Position numbers and translations under genes: made by a program. The notes beneath the pieces were generated by a model. That model saw only the letters and a list, made by a program, of their open reading frames with translations. It was not told the origin of the DNA and did not search any database. Source: Perognathus longimembris pacificus (lineage: Eukaryota > Chordata > Mammalia > Rodentia > Heteromyidae). Taken from it: a DNA stretch of 64,000 nucleotides. The stretch lies in the NCBI RefSeq assembly GCF_023159225.1, contig NC_063161.1:253001-317000 (forward strand). Reading direction: 5' to 3'. Below, piece after piece: positions 62,701 to 64,000 of the stretch (its first letter is position 1; each line of letters starts with the position of its first letter).

Positions 62701-63024
62701 CCCTGCACCCCTTTATAGGCCATGTAGTACTACATCAGTCAGTTCCACCAAGCTTCTGAAGACCTTCTTAGTCAGAGGAGAGGGAGGGTCTACAGGAGAT
62801 GAAGGATGCCAAAGTGGGGAGAACATTCCAAACAACCCCACAAGACTCAGGACAGTGACAGGGGCAGTAGATATACATGTAGTGGAGGGAGAGTATGGCA
62901 AGAAGAAGCTGTAACTCCAGTGGACAGCCAAATACAAATATGGACCACTAGTACACATAAATGTGCAGAAAAATCTAAGACTTTTTAATCATTGGAATTT
63001 TAAAAGAAATTCCTTGTAATACAA
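62701..63024. other. Unique intergenic sequence
   Basis: Nothing recognised. Confidence 0.45.
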
Positions 63025-63255
63025 AATGAGCCAAGTGTTTGTGGCTCATACTGATAATCCTAGCTACTCAAGAGGCTGAGATCTGAGGACCAAAGTTCAA
63101 AGCCAGCATGGGCAGAAAAGTCCCTGTGAGACCCTTAGCTCTAATTAACCACCAAAAGGCTGGAAGCTGAGCTGTGGCTCAAGTAATAGATGGCTAGCCT
63201 TGAGTAAAAAAGCTCAGGGACAGTACCCATGTCATGAGTTCAAGCCCCAGGACTG

Positions 63256-63312
<57 letters not shown>
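63025..63312 (+). mobile_element. B1-like/ID composite SINE ending in (CA)n
   Basis: Complete SINE to about 63256, with a (CA)n tract of about 27 units at 63257-63311 in place of the tail. Confidence 0.88.
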
Positions 63313-63313
<1 letters not shown>

Positions 63314-63384
63314 AACAATGTCGTACTTTATATTATATTCCCAAATAAATTTAGAATATTTTAAGGCTTAAAAACAAAATGCTG

Positions 63385-63590
63385 CTGGGTGCTGGTGGCT
63401 CACGCTTGTAATCTTAGCTACTCAGGAGACTGAGATCTGAGGCTCACGGTTCAAAGCTAGCCCAGGCAGAAAAGCTGTGAGACTCTTATCTCCAATAAAC
63501 TACTCAGAAAAACCAGAAGTGGCACTGTGGCTGAGGCTCAGGGACAGTGCCTAGGCCCTGAGTTCAAGCCCCAGAAATAGCAAAAAAATA
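63385..63590 (+). mobile_element. B1-like/ID composite SINE
   Basis: GCTGGGTGCTGGTGGCTCAC head. Part of the ID-like tail is deleted. Confidence 0.82.
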
Positions 63591-63599
63591 TATTTTTAG

Positions 63600-63800
63600 G
63601 GGCTGGGAATATGGCCTAGTGGAGTGGCAAGAGTGCTTACCTCATATACATGAGGCCCTGGGTTCGATTCCTCAGCACCACATATACAGAAAATGGCCAG
63701 AAGTGGCGCTGTGGCTCAAGTGGCAGAGTGCTAGCCTTGAGCAAAAAGAAGCCAGGGACAGTGCTCAGGCCCTGAGTTCACAGCCTAGGACTGGCCAAAT
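63600..63800 (+). mobile_element. Dimeric ID-like SINE ending in (TA)n
   Basis: Complete dimer with a small GTGGA insertion in the A-box region (TAGTGGAGTGGCAAG). It is followed by a TA-rich tract to about 63880. Confidence 0.88.
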
Positions 63801-63884
63801 ATATATATATATATATATTTAATATATACATTTATATGTATTTATTATTATATTATACATTTATTATTTATATATGTATGTATG

Positions 63885-64000
63885 CATGATGGCTCACACC
63901 TATAATCCTAGCTACTCAGGAAGCTGAGATCTGAGGATCACAGGTCAAAGCCAATCCAAGCAGAAAAGTCTATGAGACTCTTATCTCCAATTAACCACCA
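63885..64000 (+). mobile_element. B1-like/ID composite SINE, cut by window end
   Basis: GATGGCTCACACCTATAATC head and the start of the linker. It continues beyond the window. Confidence 0.85.

Overview
This is a window of nuclear DNA from a mammal, almost certainly a rodent. It has spliced vertebrate genes with GT-AG introns, CpG-island promoters, AATAAA signals, about 65 recognisable SINE copies, an L1 fragment, endogenous-retrovirus LTRs and many microsatellites. The commonest SINE is a dimer of ID-type (tRNA-derived) monomers. The second SINE joins a B1/7SL-like head to an ID-like tail. From memory, this pairing fits geomyoid rodents (pocket mice, kangaroo rats, pocket gophers), but I cannot confirm the species.

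Five genes place the window in the block equivalent to human 22q13.33 (MAPK8IP2 - CHKB - CPT1B - SYCE3 - KLHDC7B). At the extreme left, on the minus strand, lies the first coding exon of MAPK8IP2 (31-95), with a GC-rich promoter island that has expanded into a 48-bp minisatellite (about 322-972). About 8 kb of SINE-rich spacer holds a 5'-truncated L1 (2102-3200). CHKB follows (8527-11346, + strand, 11 coding exons, 384 aa). CPT1B follows in the same direction (12715-20742, 18 coding exons, 772 aa). The 1.2-kb gap between them carries a DR1/PPAR-type element, a perfect MEF2 site and a CACGTG E-box.

From 20.7 to 26.3 kb there is repeat-rich spacer. A small CpG-rich promoter and a candidate non-coding first exon at about 26.34-26.51 kb probably start SYCE3. 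Just downstream is a very regular 1.6-kb minisatellite of 35-bp and 29-bp units (26.69-28.29 kb). The two SYCE3 coding exons (39094-39202 and 55268-55425, 88 aa) lie far apart in SINE-packed introns. These introns also hold an env-less, deleted gammaretrovirus-type relic (41.0-42.4 kb), a clean solo LTR with a 4-bp target duplication inside a SINE (45186-45848), and a probable second solo LTR inside a TG microsatellite (32920-33301). KLHDC7B is a single-exon gene on the minus strand (57422-61222, 1266 aa) that converges on SYCE3. The remaining 2.8 kb is its upstream flank, with a G-rich tract and more SINEs.

Functionally, CHKB (phosphatidylcholine synthesis) and CPT1B (mitochondrial fatty-acid entry) are a known head-to-tail pair of lipid genes expressed in muscle. 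SYCE3 is meiotic. MAPK8IP2 is a neuronal JNK scaffold. KLHDC7B is a poorly characterised membrane-anchored kelch protein. I found no undescribed gene system. The most unusual items are the two minisatellites at promoters, a GC-AG intron in CPT1B, the conserved-looking CPT1B control module, and the nested retroelement history.
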